A DNA stretch of 64,000 bases from Massilia sp. BJB1822 (GTDB taxonomy: Bacteria; Pseudomonadota; Gammaproteobacteria; Burkholderiales; Burkholderiaceae_D), in the NCBI RefSeq assembly GCF_013369485.1, contig NZ_JABWEB010000005.1, positions 1-64,000 on the forward strand, written 5' to 3'. Position numbers and translations under genes: made by a program. Below, in pieces: positions 34,938-45,587 of the stretch. A model generated the notes under the pieces. The model was not told where the DNA came from and searched no databases. It saw only the letters and a list, made by a program, of their open reading frames with translations. The first letter of the stretch is position 1, and each line of letters starts with the position of its first letter.

Positions 34938-37883
34938 ATGCCTGTACAAAAACGCTCCAAGCTGGTTTCGTTCGCATTGAAAACTATCACCGGCGCTGTC
35001 GCCAGCGCGGTTTTATTGTCTGCCTCTGCAAACGCCGCCGGTCTGGGCAAGTTGACTGTGCTGTCATCGCTGGGGCAGCCGCTGCGCGCCGAAATCGAAC
35101 TGACGGCCGTCACGCCGGAAGAGGCGGGCGAGCTGGCGGCCAAGCTGGCCTCGCCGGACGCCTTCCGCCAGGCCAATATCGATTTCAATCCGGCGCTGCT
35201 GTCGCTGAAATTCGACGTCGAGCAGCGCAATGGCCGCCAGTTCATCCGCGTCAGCTCCAGCCAGCCGATCAACGAACCCTTCGTCGACATGCTGCTGGAA
35301 TTGAGCTGGACTAACGGCCGCCTGGTGCGCGAATACACCTTCCTGCTCGATCCGGCCGACCTGCGCTCGGCCCAGTCGCCGCAGGCGGCGCCGGCCGCCG
35401 CCGCGCCCACGGCGGCTGCGGCGGCCCCCGGTGCACCCACCGCCGCCGAACGCGCGGCCGCCGTGCGCGCCAGCCGTCCCGCGCCGGCCGCCAGTCCCGC
35501 CGCCAGCCAGGCCAAGCCGGCAGCGCAAGAGGATGAATACCGCGTCAAGCAGGGCGACACGCTGGGCCGCATCGCGCGCCAGCTCAAGCCTTCTGACGTC
35601 TCGCTGGACATGATGCTGGTGGCGCTGTACCGCGCCAATCCGGAAGCCTTCTCCGGCAAGAATATGAACCGCCTGAAGTCGGGCACCATCCTGCGCGTGC
35701 CGGATGCCGATAGCGCGCGCGCCACCGCCCAGGGCGAGGCGCATGGCGTGGTGGTGGCCCATGCCGCCGACTTCAACGCCTACCGCGCCAAGCTGGCTGG
35801 CCAAGTCGCCTCCAGCACCCCGGCCAAGGAGCCGGAAGCGGCGCAAAGCGCCACCGGCAAAATCTCGGCGCGGGTGGAAGAGCATGCGAAACCGGCCAGC
35901 GAAGCGAAGGACAAGCTGAAACTGTCGAAGGCCGGCGAGCAGTCGGCCCGCACCGGCAAGACCGGCAGCGCGGAAGACAAGATCGCCAAGGACCAGCAGG
36001 TGGCCGAGGCCAGCGAGCGCGTCAAGGAACTGGAAAAGAACGTCAGCGATCTGGAAAAACTGATGGCGGTGAAGAGCAAGGCCGCGGCCGAGGCGCAGAA
36101 CAAGGCCTCGGTGCCGGCCAAGCCGGAAGCCTCCGCCGCCGCGTCGGCCAAGGAGCAGGCTTCGGCAGCATCGTCGGCCGCTGCCGCGTCGGCTGCCGCC
36201 TCCGCCGCCAGCGAGCCTGAGGTCAAACCGGCCAAGCCGCCGCGCAGCGTGGTGGGCGCGGCCAAGTCGCCGGTGCAGGAACCGTCCCTGGTCGATACCC
36301 TGACCGAAAACGCGCAGTACATCGGCGTGGCCCTGGCCGCGCTGCTGGGCGGCGCCTTCGTGCTGGCGCGCCGCCGCAAGCAGAAAGCCGAAACGGCGGC
36401 GCCACCGGAAGAGAGCAGCGTGCTGGGCGATCCGGGCGTGACCGCGCCCGCGATGTTCGCCGAAGCGGGCGGCCAGAGCGTGGACACCAGCAACAGCGTG
36501 TTTAATTCCAACTTCGCGCCCTCGGCCAGCCAGCTCGATACCAATGAAGTCGATCCGGTGGCCGAAGCCGACGTCTATATCGCCTATGGCCGCGACGCCC
36601 AGGCCGAGGAAATCCTGAAAGAAGCGCTGCGCAACCATCCGGAACGCCATCCGGTGCGCCTGAAACTGCTGGAAATCTATGCCAACCGTCGCGATACGCG
36701 CGCCTTCGAAGCCCAGGCCAGCGAGCTGTATTCGCAGACCAGCGGCGAGGGCGAGGAGTGGGCGCAGGCGGCGCAGCTGGGCCGCGGCATCGATCCGGCC
36801 AATCCGCTGTATGCGGGCGCGGCGCCGGCCGCGGCGGGCGGCGAGGTGGCGGCCGGTCTGGGCCTGGCGGCTGCTGGCGCCGCCGGCGCTGCCTCGCTGG
36901 CCGACGACGATCAGTCCATCTTTGCCGCGCCGCCGGCGGAAGCCGCCGCCGAGGAAGGCCTCGATCTGGACCTGAGCAAGGACGCCACGGCCCTGGCCGC
37001 GCAGGCCGACGGCGGCCTCGATTTCGCCCAGGAGCAGACGGCGCTGCCGGCCGAACCCGCACCGGCCGCCGAGACGCCCGACTGGGCCTCGTCCGGCGCC
37101 GCCGCCGAGCCGGCGTGGGCGCAGTCGAGCGCCAAGCCAGAAGGCGATCCAAGCAGCTTCCTCGACTTTGACCTGGGTGGCCTGAGCTTCGACCAGGCCG
37201 CGGCGCCGGCAGCGGCGCCGGCCGCCGCCGCCCCCGCAGCCAGCCTGGCCGAGGAAAGCAAGGCCGCGCCGGATCTGGACCTGGCGCTGGATATGCCGTT
37301 TGAAAGCGCCGCCGCGCCGGCACCCGCGCCGGCCGATGATCTGGGCATGGACTTCAATCTGGACCTGCCGGGCGAGACGCCGGCGCCAGCACCGGCCGCC
37401 GAGCCTGAGGCCCTGGCTGACCTGGATATGATGGACTTCGACCTGCCGGCCAGCGCCCCGGCGCCAATCGCCGCGCCGACCATCGCCGCGCCGGACCTGG
37501 ACGACCTGCGCCTGCCGGATATTGAGGATATGAAGCCCGCTGCGGCTGCCGCCGCGCTGCCCGATATCGAAGACATGAAGATGGGCGGCGCCATGGCCGA
37601 TGCACCCGCCCCGGCGCCCGCCGACTTCGACCTGAGCAGCATCGACCTGGACCTGCACGGCGACGCCGCCCAGCCGGCCGAGGCGCTGACCGCCGCCCCG
37701 GTGGCCAGCGAGGAAGCCCTGTCGGCCCACCATATGGAGATGGACACCAAGCTCGATCTGGCCATCGCCTACCAGGAAATCGGCGACAAGGAAGGCGCGC
37801 GCGAGCTGCTCGATGAGGTCATCCGCGGCGGCAACGACGACCAGGTCGGCCGCGCCAGCTCCATGCGCGCCCTGCTGGGCTGA
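34938..37883 (+). CDS. fimV: FimV/HubP-type polar hub protein
   Basis: 981 aa. Signal peptide region [20 protein letters not shown], then the conserved FimV N-terminal domain ([20 protein letters not shown]), a LysM peptidoglycan-binding domain near 198-245 ([16 protein letters not shown]), a coiled coil (about 355-400), one TM helix near 462-480 and a very long acidic Ala/Pro-rich cytoplasmic region with [12 protein letters not shown] repeats. The C-terminal FimV motif ([27 protein letters not shown], read in parts) is TPR-like. Such proteins mark the cell pole and support type IV pili and twitching. The ATG at 34938 is chosen because it puts the signal sequence at the N-terminus. Confidence 0.93.
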   Translation: MPVQKRSKLVSFALKTITGAVASAVLLSASANAAGLGKLTVLSSLGQPLRAEIELTAVTPEEAGELAAKLASPDAFRQANIDFNPALLSLKFDVEQRNGRQFIRVSSSQPINEPFVDMLLELSWTNGRLVREYTFLLDPADLRSAQSPQAAPAAAAPTAAAAAPGAPTAAERAAAVRASRPAPAASPAASQAKPAAQEDEYRVKQGDTLGRIARQLKPSDVSLDMMLVALYRANPEAFSGKNMNRLKSGTILRVPDADSARATAQGEAHGVVVAHAADFNAYRAKLAGQVASSTPAKEPEAAQSATGKISARVEEHAKPASEAKDKLKLSKAGEQSARTGKTGSAEDKIAKDQQVAEASERVKELEKNVSDLEKLMAVKSKAAAEAQNKASVPAKPEASAAASAKEQASAASSAAAASAAASAASEPEVKPAKPPRSVVGAAKSPVQEPSLVDTLTENAQYIGVALAALLGGAFVLARRRKQKAETAAPPEESSVLGDPGVTAPAMFAEAGGQSVDTSNSVFNSNFAPSASQLDTNEVDPVAEADVYIAYGRDAQAEEILKEALRNHPERHPVRLKLLEIYANRRDTRAFEAQASELYSQTSGEGEEWAQAAQLGRGIDPANPLYAGAAPAAAGGEVAAGLGLAAAGAAGAASLADDDQSIFAAPPAEAAAEEGLDLDLSKDATALAAQADGGLDFAQEQTALPAEPAPAAETPDWASSGAAAEPAWAQSSAKPEGDPSSFLDFDLGGLSFDQAAAPAAAPAAAAPAASLAEESKAAPDLDLALDMPFESAAAPAPAPADDLGMDFNLDLPGETPAPAPAAEPEALADLDMMDFDLPASAPAPIAAPTIAAPDLDDLRLPDIEDMKPAAAAAALPDIEDMKMGGAMADAPAPAPADFDLSSIDLDLHGDAAQPAEALTAAPVASEEALSAHHMEMDTKLDLAIAYQEIGDKEGARELLDEVIRGGNDDQVGRASSMRALLG

Positions 37884-37947
37884 GCGGAAGCGCGGGGCGG
37901 CACGGCTGTATAATGCCCCCCTCGCAGACCACACCATAGAGCAGGAA

Positions 37948-38769
37948 TTGAAACGGATCGCATTAGGAGTCCAGTACAACGGCGCCGACTGGCACGGCTA
38001 CCAGATACAGCCCCACGGCATCACCGTGCAGGACAAGCTGGAACAGGCGATCCAGCAATTCGCCTGCGCCCACCTGCCCACCACCTGCGCCGGCCGCACC
38101 GACGCCGGCGTGCATGCGCTGGGCCAGGTGATCCACTTCGACACCGAACTGACGCGCGAGACCCATGCCTGGGTGCGCGGCATCAATGCCTTCCTGCCCG
38201 ATTCCATCGGCGTGCGCTGGGCCAGGGAAGTGCAGGAGCTGGAGCCGGTGGCCGAGGGCGAATACCGCGAAGGCGAGTTCCACGCCCGCTTCAGCGCCCG
38301 TTCCCGCACCTACCACTACCTGCTGTACAACCACCAGGTGCGTTCGCCGCTGCTGGCAGGGCGCGCCGGCTTCTGTCACCGCCCGCTGGACGTGGAACTG
38401 ATGCGCGCCGGCGCCGCCCACCTGATCGGCGAGCATGACTTCAGCGCCTTCCGCGCCGCCCAGTGCCAGGCCAAGACCCCGGTCAAGCAGATGTATGAGG
38501 TGAACGTGGCGCGCCACGGCGATATGATCCTGTTTACCCTGCGCGCCAGCGCCTTCCTGCACCATATGGTGCGGAATCTGGTAGGCTCCCTGGTTTATGT
38601 GGGGCAGGGCAGGGAAAAGCCGGAATGGATGGCTGAACTGCTGGCTGGCCGCGACCGCACCGTCGCCGCGCCCACCTTCATGCCGGATGGCTTGTATCTG
38701 GCGAATATCGAATACGATGAAAAATGGGGCTTGCCGGCCGAAGCGGCCAGCATCTTGCCCGCTTTTTAA
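37948..38769 (+). CDS. truA: tRNA pseudouridine(38-40) synthase TruA
   Basis: 273 aa if begun at TTG 37948 (residues [18 protein letters not shown] follow). Converts U38-U40 of the tRNA anticodon arm to pseudouridine. Catalytic Asp is D52 in [22 protein letters not shown] and [17 protein letters not shown] are family blocks. No ATG or GTG lies near the expected start; the longer frame to 37813 runs inside fimV. AGCAGGAA precedes the TTG but the spacing is tight, so the start is somewhat uncertain. TATAAT at 37910-37915 could give its own promoter. Confidence 0.95.
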   Translation: MKRIALGVQYNGADWHGYQIQPHGITVQDKLEQAIQQFACAHLPTTCAGRTDAGVHALGQVIHFDTELTRETHAWVRGINAFLPDSIGVRWAREVQELEPVAEGEYREGEFHARFSARSRTYHYLLYNHQVRSPLLAGRAGFCHRPLDVELMRAGAAHLIGEHDFSAFRAAQCQAKTPVKQMYEVNVARHGDMILFTLRASAFLHHMVRNLVGSLVYVGQGREKPEWMAELLAGRDRTVAAPTFMPDGLYLANIEYDEKWGLPAEAASILPAF

Positions 38770-38782
38770 AGGACGAAGATAT

Positions 38783-39475
38783 ATGCAGCGCACCCGTATC
38801 AAGATTTGCGGCCTGACCCGCGAGGAAGACGTGCAGGCGGCGGTGGCCGCCGGCGCCGATGCGGTGGGCTTTGTCTTCTACCCCAAAAGTCCGCGCCATG
38901 TGACGCCGCAGCGCGCGGCCGAGCTGATTGCGCTGCTGCCGCCCTTCGTGACGGCGGTCGGCCTGTTCGTCAACGCCAGCGCGGAAGAGGTGGCGGCCAC
39001 CGTGGCCGTGGCCCCGATCGGCCTCCTGCAATTCCATGGCGACGAGACGGCGCAGCAGTGCGCCGCGGCGGCGGCGGCCGTCAACCGGCCCTTTATGCGC
39101 GTGTTTCGCGTCAAGCCGGACAGTTCTTCCGCCGAACTGCTAGAATACGAACAACAGTGCCGCGCATCCAGCAAGCTATTCAATGGCTTGCTCTTCGATA
39201 CCTTCGTGGATGCATATGGCGGCGCAGGAAAGGTTTTCGATTGGTCTCTCATTCCAAAAGATCTCGCGCGTCGGGCCGTTTTGAGTGGTGGCTTGAACGC
39301 ACAAAATGCGACTGGCGCAGTGGTGCGCGTTCGCCCTTGCTCGGTTGACGTCAGTAGCGGCGTCGAAGCGGCCAAGGGTATTAAAGATTCCCTCCTGATC
39401 GACGGCTTCGTCCGCGCGGTCCGGGAAGCCGATGCCACTATCGAAAGAGAAACCTATCATGAAAGATCTGCCTGA
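38783..39475 (+). CDS. trpF: Phosphoribosylanthranilate isomerase
   Basis: 230 aa. Third step of tryptophan synthesis (Amadori rearrangement). Catalytic Cys in [49 protein letters not shown] (read in parts), LSGGLNAQN and VDVSSGVE are the remaining (beta/alpha)8 blocks; the catalytic Asp is in LLFDTF. The 3' end overlaps the start of trpB by 17 nt. The last third of the gene is less GC-rich than its surroundings but the reading frame is intact. Confidence 0.97.
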   Translation: MQRTRIKICGLTREEDVQAAVAAGADAVGFVFYPKSPRHVTPQRAAELIALLPPFVTAVGLFVNASAEEVAATVAVAPIGLLQFHGDETAQQCAAAAAAVNRPFMRVFRVKPDSSSAELLEYEQQCRASSKLFNGLLFDTFVDAYGGAGKVFDWSLIPKDLARRAVLSGGLNAQNATGAVVRVRPCSVDVSSGVEAAKGIKDSLLIDGFVRAVREADATIERETYHERSA

Positions 39476-40700
39476 CGGCGTTTCCGCCCTGTTCCACACC
39501 CACGACTACCAGCAGCCCGACCTGAACGGCCACTTCGGTCCTTACGGCGGCTCCTTCGTTGCCGAAACCCTGACCTATGCGCTGGACGAGCTGAAAGCCG
39601 CCTATGCGCGCTACAGCAAAGACCCGATCTTCCTCGACGAATTCCGCTATGAGCTGAAGCACTTCGTCGGCCGTCCTTCGCCGATCTACCACGCCAAGCG
39701 CTGGTCCGACCTGGTGGGCGGCGCGCAAATCTACTTCAAGCGCGAAGACCTGAACCACACCGGCGCGCACAAGATCAACAATGTGATCGGCCAGGCCTTG
39801 TTGGCCAAGCGCATGGGCAAGCCGCGCATCATCGCCGAAACCGGCGCCGGCCAGCACGGCGTGGCGACGGCCACCATCTGCGCCCGCTTCGGCCTGGAAT
39901 GCGTGGTGTATATGGGCAGCGAGGACGTCAAGCGCCAGGCGCAGAACGTCTACCGCATGAAGCTCCTGGGCGCGACCGTGGTGCCGGTGGAATCCGGTTC
40001 CAAGACGCTCAAGGATGCGCTCAACGAGGCCATGCGCGACTGGGTCACGAATATCGAAAACACCTTCTACATCATCGGCACCGTGGCCGGCCCGCATCCG
40101 TATCCGATGATGGTGCGCGACTTCCAGTCCGTGATCGGCGAAGAGTGCCTGCATCAGATGCCGGAGATGGCAGGCCGCCAGCCCGACTACGTGCTGGCCT
40201 GCATCGGCGGCGGCTCGAACGCCATGGGCATCTTCTATCCCTACCTCGACCACAAGGAAACGCAGCTGGTCGGCGTGGAAGCGGCGGGCGAGGGCCTGGA
40301 CACAGGCAAGCACGCGGCCTCGCTGACGGCCGGCGTGCCGGGCGTCCTGCACGGCAACCGCACCTACCTGCTGCAGGACGAGAACGGCCAGATCATCGAT
40401 ACCCATTCCGTCTCTGCCGGCCTGGATTACCCGGGGGTGGGGCCGGAGCACGCCTATCTGAAGGATGCGGGGCGGGCGCAATATGTCTCGATTACCGACG
40501 AGGAAGCGCTGAAAGCCTTCCACGACTGCTGCCATATCGAGGGCATCATCCCGGCGCTGGAATCCTCGCACGCCCTGGCCTACGCGGCCAAGCTGGCGGC
40601 CACGCTGCCCAAGGACAAGCTGGTGCTGGCCAATCTGTCCGGCCGGGGCGACAAGGATATGCACACAGTAGCGGCCCGCATGGGCCTGAACTTCAACTGA
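39459..40700 (+). CDS. trpB: Tryptophan synthase beta chain
   Basis: 413 aa. PLP-dependent condensation of indole and serine. PLP Lys is K105 in [10 protein letters not shown]; phosphate-binding loop GGGSNAMG; other blocks [26 protein letters not shown] and [17 protein letters not shown] 39459 is chosen because homologues start just ahead of the GHFGPYGG block. It lies within the 3' end of trpF. Confidence 0.98.
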   Translation: MKDLPDGVSALFHTHDYQQPDLNGHFGPYGGSFVAETLTYALDELKAAYARYSKDPIFLDEFRYELKHFVGRPSPIYHAKRWSDLVGGAQIYFKREDLNHTGAHKINNVIGQALLAKRMGKPRIIAETGAGQHGVATATICARFGLECVVYMGSEDVKRQAQNVYRMKLLGATVVPVESGSKTLKDALNEAMRDWVTNIENTFYIIGTVAGPHPYPMMVRDFQSVIGEECLHQMPEMAGRQPDYVLACIGGGSNAMGIFYPYLDHKETQLVGVEAAGEGLDTGKHAASLTAGVPGVLHGNRTYLLQDENGQIIDTHSVSAGLDYPGVGPEHAYLKDAGRAQYVSITDEEALKAFHDCCHIEGIIPALESSHALAYAAKLAATLPKDKLVLANLSGRGDKDMHTVAARMGLNFN

Positions 40701-40776
40701 GCTGGCGCGCGGCCGGGGCGGGTGTCCTGGTCTGCGCAACACCATTTCTGAATCCCATACTACTGAGAGCATAACC

Positions 40777-41577
40777 ATGTCCCGTATCGCACCAACCTTC
40801 GCAAAACTGAAAGAGCAAGGCAAGACTGGCCTGATCACCTTCATCACCGCCGGCGATCCCGCGCGCGAGCAGACCGTGCCCCTGATGCACGCCCTGGTCG
40901 CGGGCGGCGCCGATGTGCTGGAACTGGGCGTGCCGTTTTCCGACCCGATGGCCGAAGGCCCGGTCATCCAGCGCGCCTGCGAACGCGCGCTGGCGCTGGG
41001 CGTCACCATCCACGACGTCTTCGGCTACGTGCGCGAATTCCGCCGCACCAACTCGCACACGCCCGTGGTGCTGATGGGCTATGCCAACCCGATTGAGCGC
41101 ATCGGCGCCGACGCCTTTATCGTCGCCGCACGCGAAGCAGGGGCGGACGGCGCCATCGTGGTTGACTACCCACCGGAAGAATGCGAGGAATTCGCCGCCA
41201 AGATGCGCGCGGCGGGCCTCGACCTGATCTTCCTGCTGGCCCCCACCTCGACCGAGAAACGCGTGCAGCAGGTGGCCAAAGTGGGTGGCGGCTTCAGCTA
41301 CTATGTCTCGCTCAAGGGCGTGACCGGCGCCGGCCACATCGACACCGCTGAAGTGGCTGAGCGCATCGCCGGCATCCGCCGCCACGTCGAGCTGCCAATC
41401 GGCGTCGGCTTCGGCATCCGCGACGCCGCCACTGCCAAAGCCCTGGCCAAGGTCGCCGATGCCGTGGTGATCGGCAGCCGCATCATCCAGGAAATTGAAG
41501 CCAGCCCACCGGGGCATGCCGTCGCCGCCGTCCAAGCCTTCACCAGCGGCATCCGCAGCGCCCTCGACGCCGCTTAA
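40777..41577 (+). CDS. trpA: Tryptophan synthase alpha chain
   Basis: 266 aa. Cleaves indole-3-glycerol phosphate and channels indole to TrpB. Catalytic Glu in [15 protein letters not shown] and Asp in [11 protein letters not shown]; phosphate site [14 protein letters not shown]. It follows trpB by 76 bp. The usual next gene, accD, is displaced by a toxin-antitoxin pair, and a long palindrome begins 15 bp after the trpA stop. Confidence 0.98.
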   Translation: MSRIAPTFAKLKEQGKTGLITFITAGDPAREQTVPLMHALVAGGADVLELGVPFSDPMAEGPVIQRACERALALGVTIHDVFGYVREFRRTNSHTPVVLMGYANPIERIGADAFIVAAREAGADGAIVVDYPPEECEEFAAKMRAAGLDLIFLLAPTSTEKRVQQVAKVGGGFSYYVSLKGVTGAGHIDTAEVAERIAGIRRHVELPIGVGFGIRDAATAKALAKVADAVVIGSRIIQEIEASPPGHAVAAVQAFTSGIRSALDAA

Positions 41578-41591
41578 TCCGGCGCAAACCA

Positions 41592-41634
41592 GTGGCGTTC
41601 TCATCGGTCTACAGTAGGCCGATGAGAACGCCAC
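41592..41634. promoter_or_regulatory. 43-bp palindrome covering the brnT start
   Basis: GTGGCGTTCTCATCGG (41592-41607) pairs perfectly with CCGATGAGAACGCCAC (41619-41634). The interior CTAC-A-GTAG is also palindromic; the only mismatch is T41608/G41618, a G-U pair in RNA. The right arm contains the brnT ATG (41622-41624). Candidate BrnA operator, start-codon-sequestering RNA hairpin, or 3' end of the trp transcript. Confidence 0.75.
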
Positions 41635-41909
41635 GCTTCGAATGGAATTCCGGTAAAGCCGAAGCCAACCTGCGCAAGCACGGCATCAGCTTCGAGGAAG
41701 CCGCTACGGCTTTTGAGGATGACTATGCCAAACTCTTACCTGATACCGCACACTCGGACGGCGAGGAGCGTTTCTATCTGCTGGGTTGTACGGATCAAGG
41801 CCATCTGCTGGCGATATGCCACTGTTATCGCAGTGCTGGTGAGGTGATTCGTCTGATCTCCGCCCGTAAAGCGGATTATCATGAAGTTAGCATCTACCGG
41901 GAGGGTTAG
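41622..41909 (+). CDS. brnT: BrnT family toxin
   Basis: 95 aa, the usual BrnT size. BrnT is a RelE-fold ribonuclease that stops translation and is neutralised by BrnA. Family blocks: FEWNSGKAEANLRKHGISFEEA (read in parts), the D-rich central strand, ERFYLLGCTDQGHLLAICHCYR and RLISARKADYHEVSIYRE. The start ATG 41622 gives the conserved F-E-W-N N-terminus; a GTG at 41592 in frame would add 10 residues encoded entirely by the palindrome. GC is visibly lower than in trpA and accD, consistent with acquisition. Confidence 0.88.
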   Translation: MRTPRFEWNSGKAEANLRKHGISFEEAATAFEDDYAKLLPDTAHSDGEERFYLLGCTDQGHLLAICHCYRSAGEVIRLISARKADYHEVSIYREG

Positions 41910-41911
41910 CC

Positions 41912-42139
41912 ATGCGAAAGCAAGCAGAACTGGATTGGAGCAAGGCGGTGAGAAACCCCCATGCGGAACAGCTCACTCAGCCTGTGACCGTGCGCCTTGA
42001 CGAAGCGACGATCCATTATTTTCAGCAGCATGCGGAAGAATTACGCATGCCATGGGAAAGCTTATTGGGACTATATTTGCGCAACTGCGCGCATTCCGGT
42101 TTCAAAATACCCTTCGAATGGGCGCAGGAGCAGCTGTGA
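41912..42139 (+). CDS. brnA: BrnA family antitoxin
   Basis: 75 aa. LDWSKAVRNPHAEQLTQPVTVRLDEATIHYFQQ (read in parts) is the BrnA pattern: an N-terminal toxin-binding segment and a ribbon-helix-helix DNA-binding half (VTVRLDEATIHYF, PWESLLGLYLRNCA). It starts 2 bp after the brnT stop, with GGGAGG in the brnT end as ribosome site. Toxin-first order is typical for BrnTA. BrnA normally represses its own operon, and the palindrome at 41592-41634 is the obvious candidate operator. Confidence 0.85.
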   Translation: MRKQAELDWSKAVRNPHAEQLTQPVTVRLDEATIHYFQQHAEELRMPWESLLGLYLRNCAHSGFKIPFEWAQEQL

Positions 42140-42176
42140 AGGCTTGTAATTTGCAAAAGGTTGCGCGATTGCAATG

Positions 42177-42206
42177 TTCGACAGGGCAGGCAGAAACGGC
42201 TACACT
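42177..42206 (+). promoter_or_regulatory. Sigma-70-type promoter for accD
   Basis: TTCGAC (42177-42182) and TACACT (42201-42206) with 18-bp spacing, the same layout as the cheZ promoter. It restores a promoter for accD downstream of the BrnTA insertion. Confidence 0.5.
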
Positions 42207-42237
42207 GCGGGCCTAAGTTAGTGCAAGAGGAGAAATT

Positions 42238-43110
42238 ATGAGCTGGTTGGAAAAACTGCTGCCCCCGCGCATTCAGCGTTCGGAAGCTGCCGCACGCAAA
42301 ACCATGCCGGAAGGTCTGTGGGTCAAGTGCCCCTCCTGCGAGGCCGTTTTATACCGTACCGATCTGGAATCGAACCTGCACGTCTGCCCGAAGTGCGACC
42401 ACCATATGCGCATCCGCGCCCGCGAGCGCCTCGACGCGCTGCTGGACGCCGGCGGCCGCTATGAAATCGGCCAGGAAACCCTGCCGGTCGATACGCTCAA
42501 GTTTAAAGACAGCAAAAAATACCCAGACCGCCTGAAACAGGCGATGGAAGCGACCGGCGAGACCGATGCGCTGATCGCCATGGGCGGCTCCATCATGAGC
42601 CTGCCGGTTGTGGTGGCTTGCTTCGAATTCGAATTCATGGGCGGTTCCATGGGCTCCGTGGTCGGCGAACGCTTCGCCCGCGCCGCCCAGATCGCGCTGG
42701 AACAGAAAGTGCCATTCATTTGCATTACCGCCACCGGCGGCGCGCGCATGCAGGAAGGCTTGCTGTCGCTGATGCAGATGGCGAAAACCACCTCCATGCT
42801 GACCAAGCTGTCCGAGAAGAAGCTGCCGTTCATCAGCGTGCTGACCGATCCGACCATGGGCGGCGTGTCCGCCTCCTTCGCCTTCATGGGCGACGTGGTG
42901 ATGGCCGAGCCGAAAGCGCTGATCGGTTTCGCCGGTCCACGCGTGATCGAAAACACCGTGCGCGAGAAACTGCCGGAAGGCTTCCAGCGCGCCGAGTTCC
43001 TGGTGCAGAAGGGCGCCGTGGACATGATCGTCGACCGCCGCAAGATGCGCGAAGAAATCGCCCGCCTGCTGGCCCTGCTGCAAAATCAGGCTGCCGAGGT
43101 TCTGGCTTAA
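42238..43110 (+). CDS. accD: Acetyl-CoA carboxylase carboxyltransferase subunit beta
   Basis: 290 aa. With AccA it transfers CO2 from biotin to acetyl-CoA, the first step of fatty-acid synthesis. The N-terminal zinc ribbon is C31-x2-C34-x15-C50-x2-C53. The carboxylase core has [39 protein letters not shown] and [21 protein letters not shown] before the ATG. Confidence 0.98.
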   Translation: MSWLEKLLPPRIQRSEAAARKTMPEGLWVKCPSCEAVLYRTDLESNLHVCPKCDHHMRIRARERLDALLDAGGRYEIGQETLPVDTLKFKDSKKYPDRLKQAMEATGETDALIAMGGSIMSLPVVVACFEFEFMGGSMGSVVGERFARAAQIALEQKVPFICITATGGARMQEGLLSLMQMAKTTSMLTKLSEKKLPFISVLTDPTMGGVSASFAFMGDVVMAEPKALIGFAGPRVIENTVREKLPEGFQRAEFLVQKGAVDMIVDRRKMREEIARLLALLQNQAAEVLA

Positions 43111-43185
43111 TCCAGTCCTGCTGCCTCCATCGGCACGCCAGCGGTTCCGCCGCCTGCGTGCCGATTGTTTTCTGAAGTCCCCGCC

Positions 43186-44475
43186 ATGACCAATCTCCCG
43201 ACTACTCTGAATAACTGGCTCGCGCTGCTCGAATCGCGCCATGCCGAAACCGTGATCAATATGGGCCTGGACCGCGTGCGCGCCGTCAAGGAACGCATGC
43301 AGCTGCAGTTCAGCTGTCCGGTCATCATGGTGGCCGGCACCAATGGCAAGGGTTCGACCTGCTCCATGCTGGAGTCGATCCTGATGCGCGCCGGTTACAA
43401 GACCGGCCTGTATATCAAGCCGCATTTCCTGCACTTTAACGAGCGCGCCCGCCTGAATGGCGATATGGCCAGCGACGCCGACCTGGTGGCCAGCTTCAAC
43501 GCGGTGGAAGCGGTGCGCGGCGATACGCCGCTGACCTATTTCGAATTCACCACCCTGGCCATCCTGCACCTGCTGGCGCATGCCGGCCTGGACGTGGCGA
43601 TCCTGGAAGTGGGCCTGGGCGGCCGTCTGGACGCGGTGAACGTGATCGATGCCGATGTTTCCATCGTCACCAGCGTGGATATCGACCACGTCGATTATCT
43701 GGGCGGCACGCGCGAGCAGATCGGCTTCGAGAAGGCCGGCATTTTCCGCACCGGCAAAACGGCGATTTGCAGCGATCCGGTGCCGCCGCAGTCGCTGATC
43801 GACCACGCGATGGAAATCGGCGCCGACCTGTGGCTGATGGGCCGCGATTTCAATTATTCGGGCGACAAGCAGCAGTGGAATTACGGCGGCCGCGGCATGC
43901 GCCGCAACTCGCTGGCCTATCCCAGCCTGCGCGGCGCCAACCAGCTGCTGAACGCCTCGGCCGCGCTGGCCGCGCTGGAAGCGCTCAAGCTCGAACTGCC
44001 GGTGGGCGCGCAGGAAGTGCGCCATGGCCTGGTGACGGTGGAATTGCCGGGCCGCTTCCAGGTGCTGCCGGGCCGTCCGTCCGTGATTTACGATGTGGCG
44101 CACAACCCGCACGCGGCGGCAGCGCTGAATCAGAATCTGGGCAATATGGGCTACCACCCTTACACCTACGCGGTGTTCGGCTCCATGCACGACAAGGATA
44201 TCGATGGCGTGATCAAGGCCATGTCCGAGCATGTGGACCACTGGTGCCTGTGCACCTTGCCGTCGCCGCGCGCGGCCACCGCCTCCGAGCTGGCGGCCAA
44301 GGTGCAGATGATTCAGCCGGACCAGCATGAAAAAACCGTCAATATTTTCGATGATCCGGCCCAGGCGTTCGCAAATGCGATCAGCCGAGCCAGCGAGAAT
44401 GATAGAATTGTGGTCTTTGGATCATTCCTGACCGTTGCCGGCGTCATGGCCGCGCAAAAATCCGCACTCCACTGA
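43186..44475 (+). CDS. folC: Folylpolyglutamate synthase / dihydrofolate synthase
   Basis: 429 aa. Mur-ligase family enzyme adding glutamate to dihydropteroate and folates. P-loop VAGTNGKGSTCSML; ILEVGLGGRLDAVN with metal-binding Glu; VDIDHVDYLG; YDVAHNPHAA. The ATG at 43186 gives the usual N-terminus; an in-frame ATG seven codons earlier is possible. It follows accD as in most Burkholderiales. Confidence 0.96.
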   Translation: MTNLPTTLNNWLALLESRHAETVINMGLDRVRAVKERMQLQFSCPVIMVAGTNGKGSTCSMLESILMRAGYKTGLYIKPHFLHFNERARLNGDMASDADLVASFNAVEAVRGDTPLTYFEFTTLAILHLLAHAGLDVAILEVGLGGRLDAVNVIDADVSIVTSVDIDHVDYLGGTREQIGFEKAGIFRTGKTAICSDPVPPQSLIDHAMEIGADLWLMGRDFNYSGDKQQWNYGGRGMRRNSLAYPSLRGANQLLNASAALAALEALKLELPVGAQEVRHGLVTVELPGRFQVLPGRPSVIYDVAHNPHAAAALNQNLGNMGYHPYTYAVFGSMHDKDIDGVIKAMSEHVDHWCLCTLPSPRAATASELAAKVQMIQPDQHEKTVNIFDDPAQAFANAISRASENDRIVVFGSFLTVAGVMAAQKSALH

Positions 44476-44499
44476 CGCACTCGACTGAGATAATCACGC

Positions 44500-45558
44500 A
44501 TGGGCTTGTTCTCGAAATTTGGCAAAAACAAGCAAGAGTCCACTGGCGAAGACAGTGGCTATTACCGCGCAGCCGACGACCAGTCGGTGCTTGAAAAAAC
44601 AGCCCGTTCCAAGCGTGCTTCGCATGCGGGCGGCGCCACCCGCGGCAGCCGCGCCCGTGCCGGCCGCGATGCCGCCGATCCCGTACTGCCCGAGAAAAAA
44701 CGCGCGCGCCGCCGCCTGGTCGGCGCCATCGCGCTGGCGCTGGCCGTCGTAATCGGCCTGCCCATGGTGCTGGACTCGGAACCGCGTCCTGTTGCCAACG
44801 ATATCGCCCTGCAGATTCCGTCGAAAGACAAGCCGCTGGAGCAGGGCGCGCCCGCCCCTGCGGCATCCGCCCCTGAATCGCGCGTGGCGCCGGGCGCCGC
44901 CCTCGATCAGAGCGAGGAAATCGTCAACGAGCCGCCCCGCGCAGCCGCGCCGGCCGCCAAGCCTGCTGTCACGCCTGTGGCACCCTCGGCCGCACCCGCC
45001 GCGGCACAGGTGGCGCCAAGCGCCAAGCCGGCCGCCACGCCCACGGCGACCGCCGCCCACACCGTCAGCGAAGTGAAGCTGGCCGAACCCGTCAAGCCGC
45101 CAAAAGCGGAAGCGAAAGAGGCGCCAAAAGCCGCCGACACCAAGACTGCCAAGGCTGAGCACAAGCCGGAAGCGAAAGAATCCAAAGACAAGCACGACAA
45201 GCCGGAAGCCAAGCCCGAACCGAAGCATGCCGAGGCCAAGCCGGAACCGAAGGACGTCAAACCCGCCCACAGCGAGGATGCGCGCGCCCTGGCCATCCTG
45301 GAAGGCAAGCCGGCCGCCGCCGAAAGCGCCAGCAAGTATGTGATCCAGGTCGCGGCGCTGGCGGCGCAGGACAAGGTGGACGAGCTGCAGGGCAAGCTCA
45401 GTGCAGCCGGCATCAAGTCCTATTCGCAGAAGGTGAATACGGCCAACGGCGAACGCACCCGCGTCCGCGTCGGACCCTTTGCCAGCAAGGAGGAAGCGGA
45501 AAAAGTCCGCGCCAAGCTGAGCAAGATGGGCCTGAACGGCAGCCTGGTTCCCGTCTAA
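44500..45558 (+). CDS. SPOR domain protein
   Basis: 352 aa. A basic cytoplasmic N-terminus, one TM helix near 73-90 (LVGAIALALAVVIGLPMV), a long periplasmic Ala/Pro/Lys-rich linker with repeated PEAKESKD/KPEPKHAEAKPEPKD-type units (given in parts), and a C-terminal SPOR domain (about 276-352, YVIQVAALAAQDKVDELQ, RVRVGPFASKEEA). SPOR domains bind denuded peptidoglycan glycan at the division septum. Located between folC and cvpA as in related genomes. Confidence 0.92.
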   Translation: MGLFSKFGKNKQESTGEDSGYYRAADDQSVLEKTARSKRASHAGGATRGSRARAGRDAADPVLPEKKRARRRLVGAIALALAVVIGLPMVLDSEPRPVANDIALQIPSKDKPLEQGAPAPAASAPESRVAPGAALDQSEEIVNEPPRAAAPAAKPAVTPVAPSAAPAAAQVAPSAKPAATPTATAAHTVSEVKLAEPVKPPKAEAKEAPKAADTKTAKAEHKPEAKESKDKHDKPEAKPEPKHAEAKPEPKDVKPAHSEDARALAILEGKPAAAESASKYVIQVAALAAQDKVDELQGKLSAAGIKSYSQKVNTANGERTRVRVGPFASKEEAEKVRAKLSKMGLNGSLVPV

Positions 45559-45587
45559 GCCCCGCATACTGAACGGACCTGACTGAA

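Noticed and set aside
35064..37979. 971-codon minus-strand open frame opposite fimV
   Set aside because: It mirrors the Ala/Asp-rich repeats of fimV and consists of Arg/Gly/Gln runs. No ribosome site or domain.
42150..42175. TTGCAA repeats upstream of accD as a possible operator
   Set aside because: TTGCAA is itself palindromic and common; the two copies are not clearly spaced or symmetric around the promoter.
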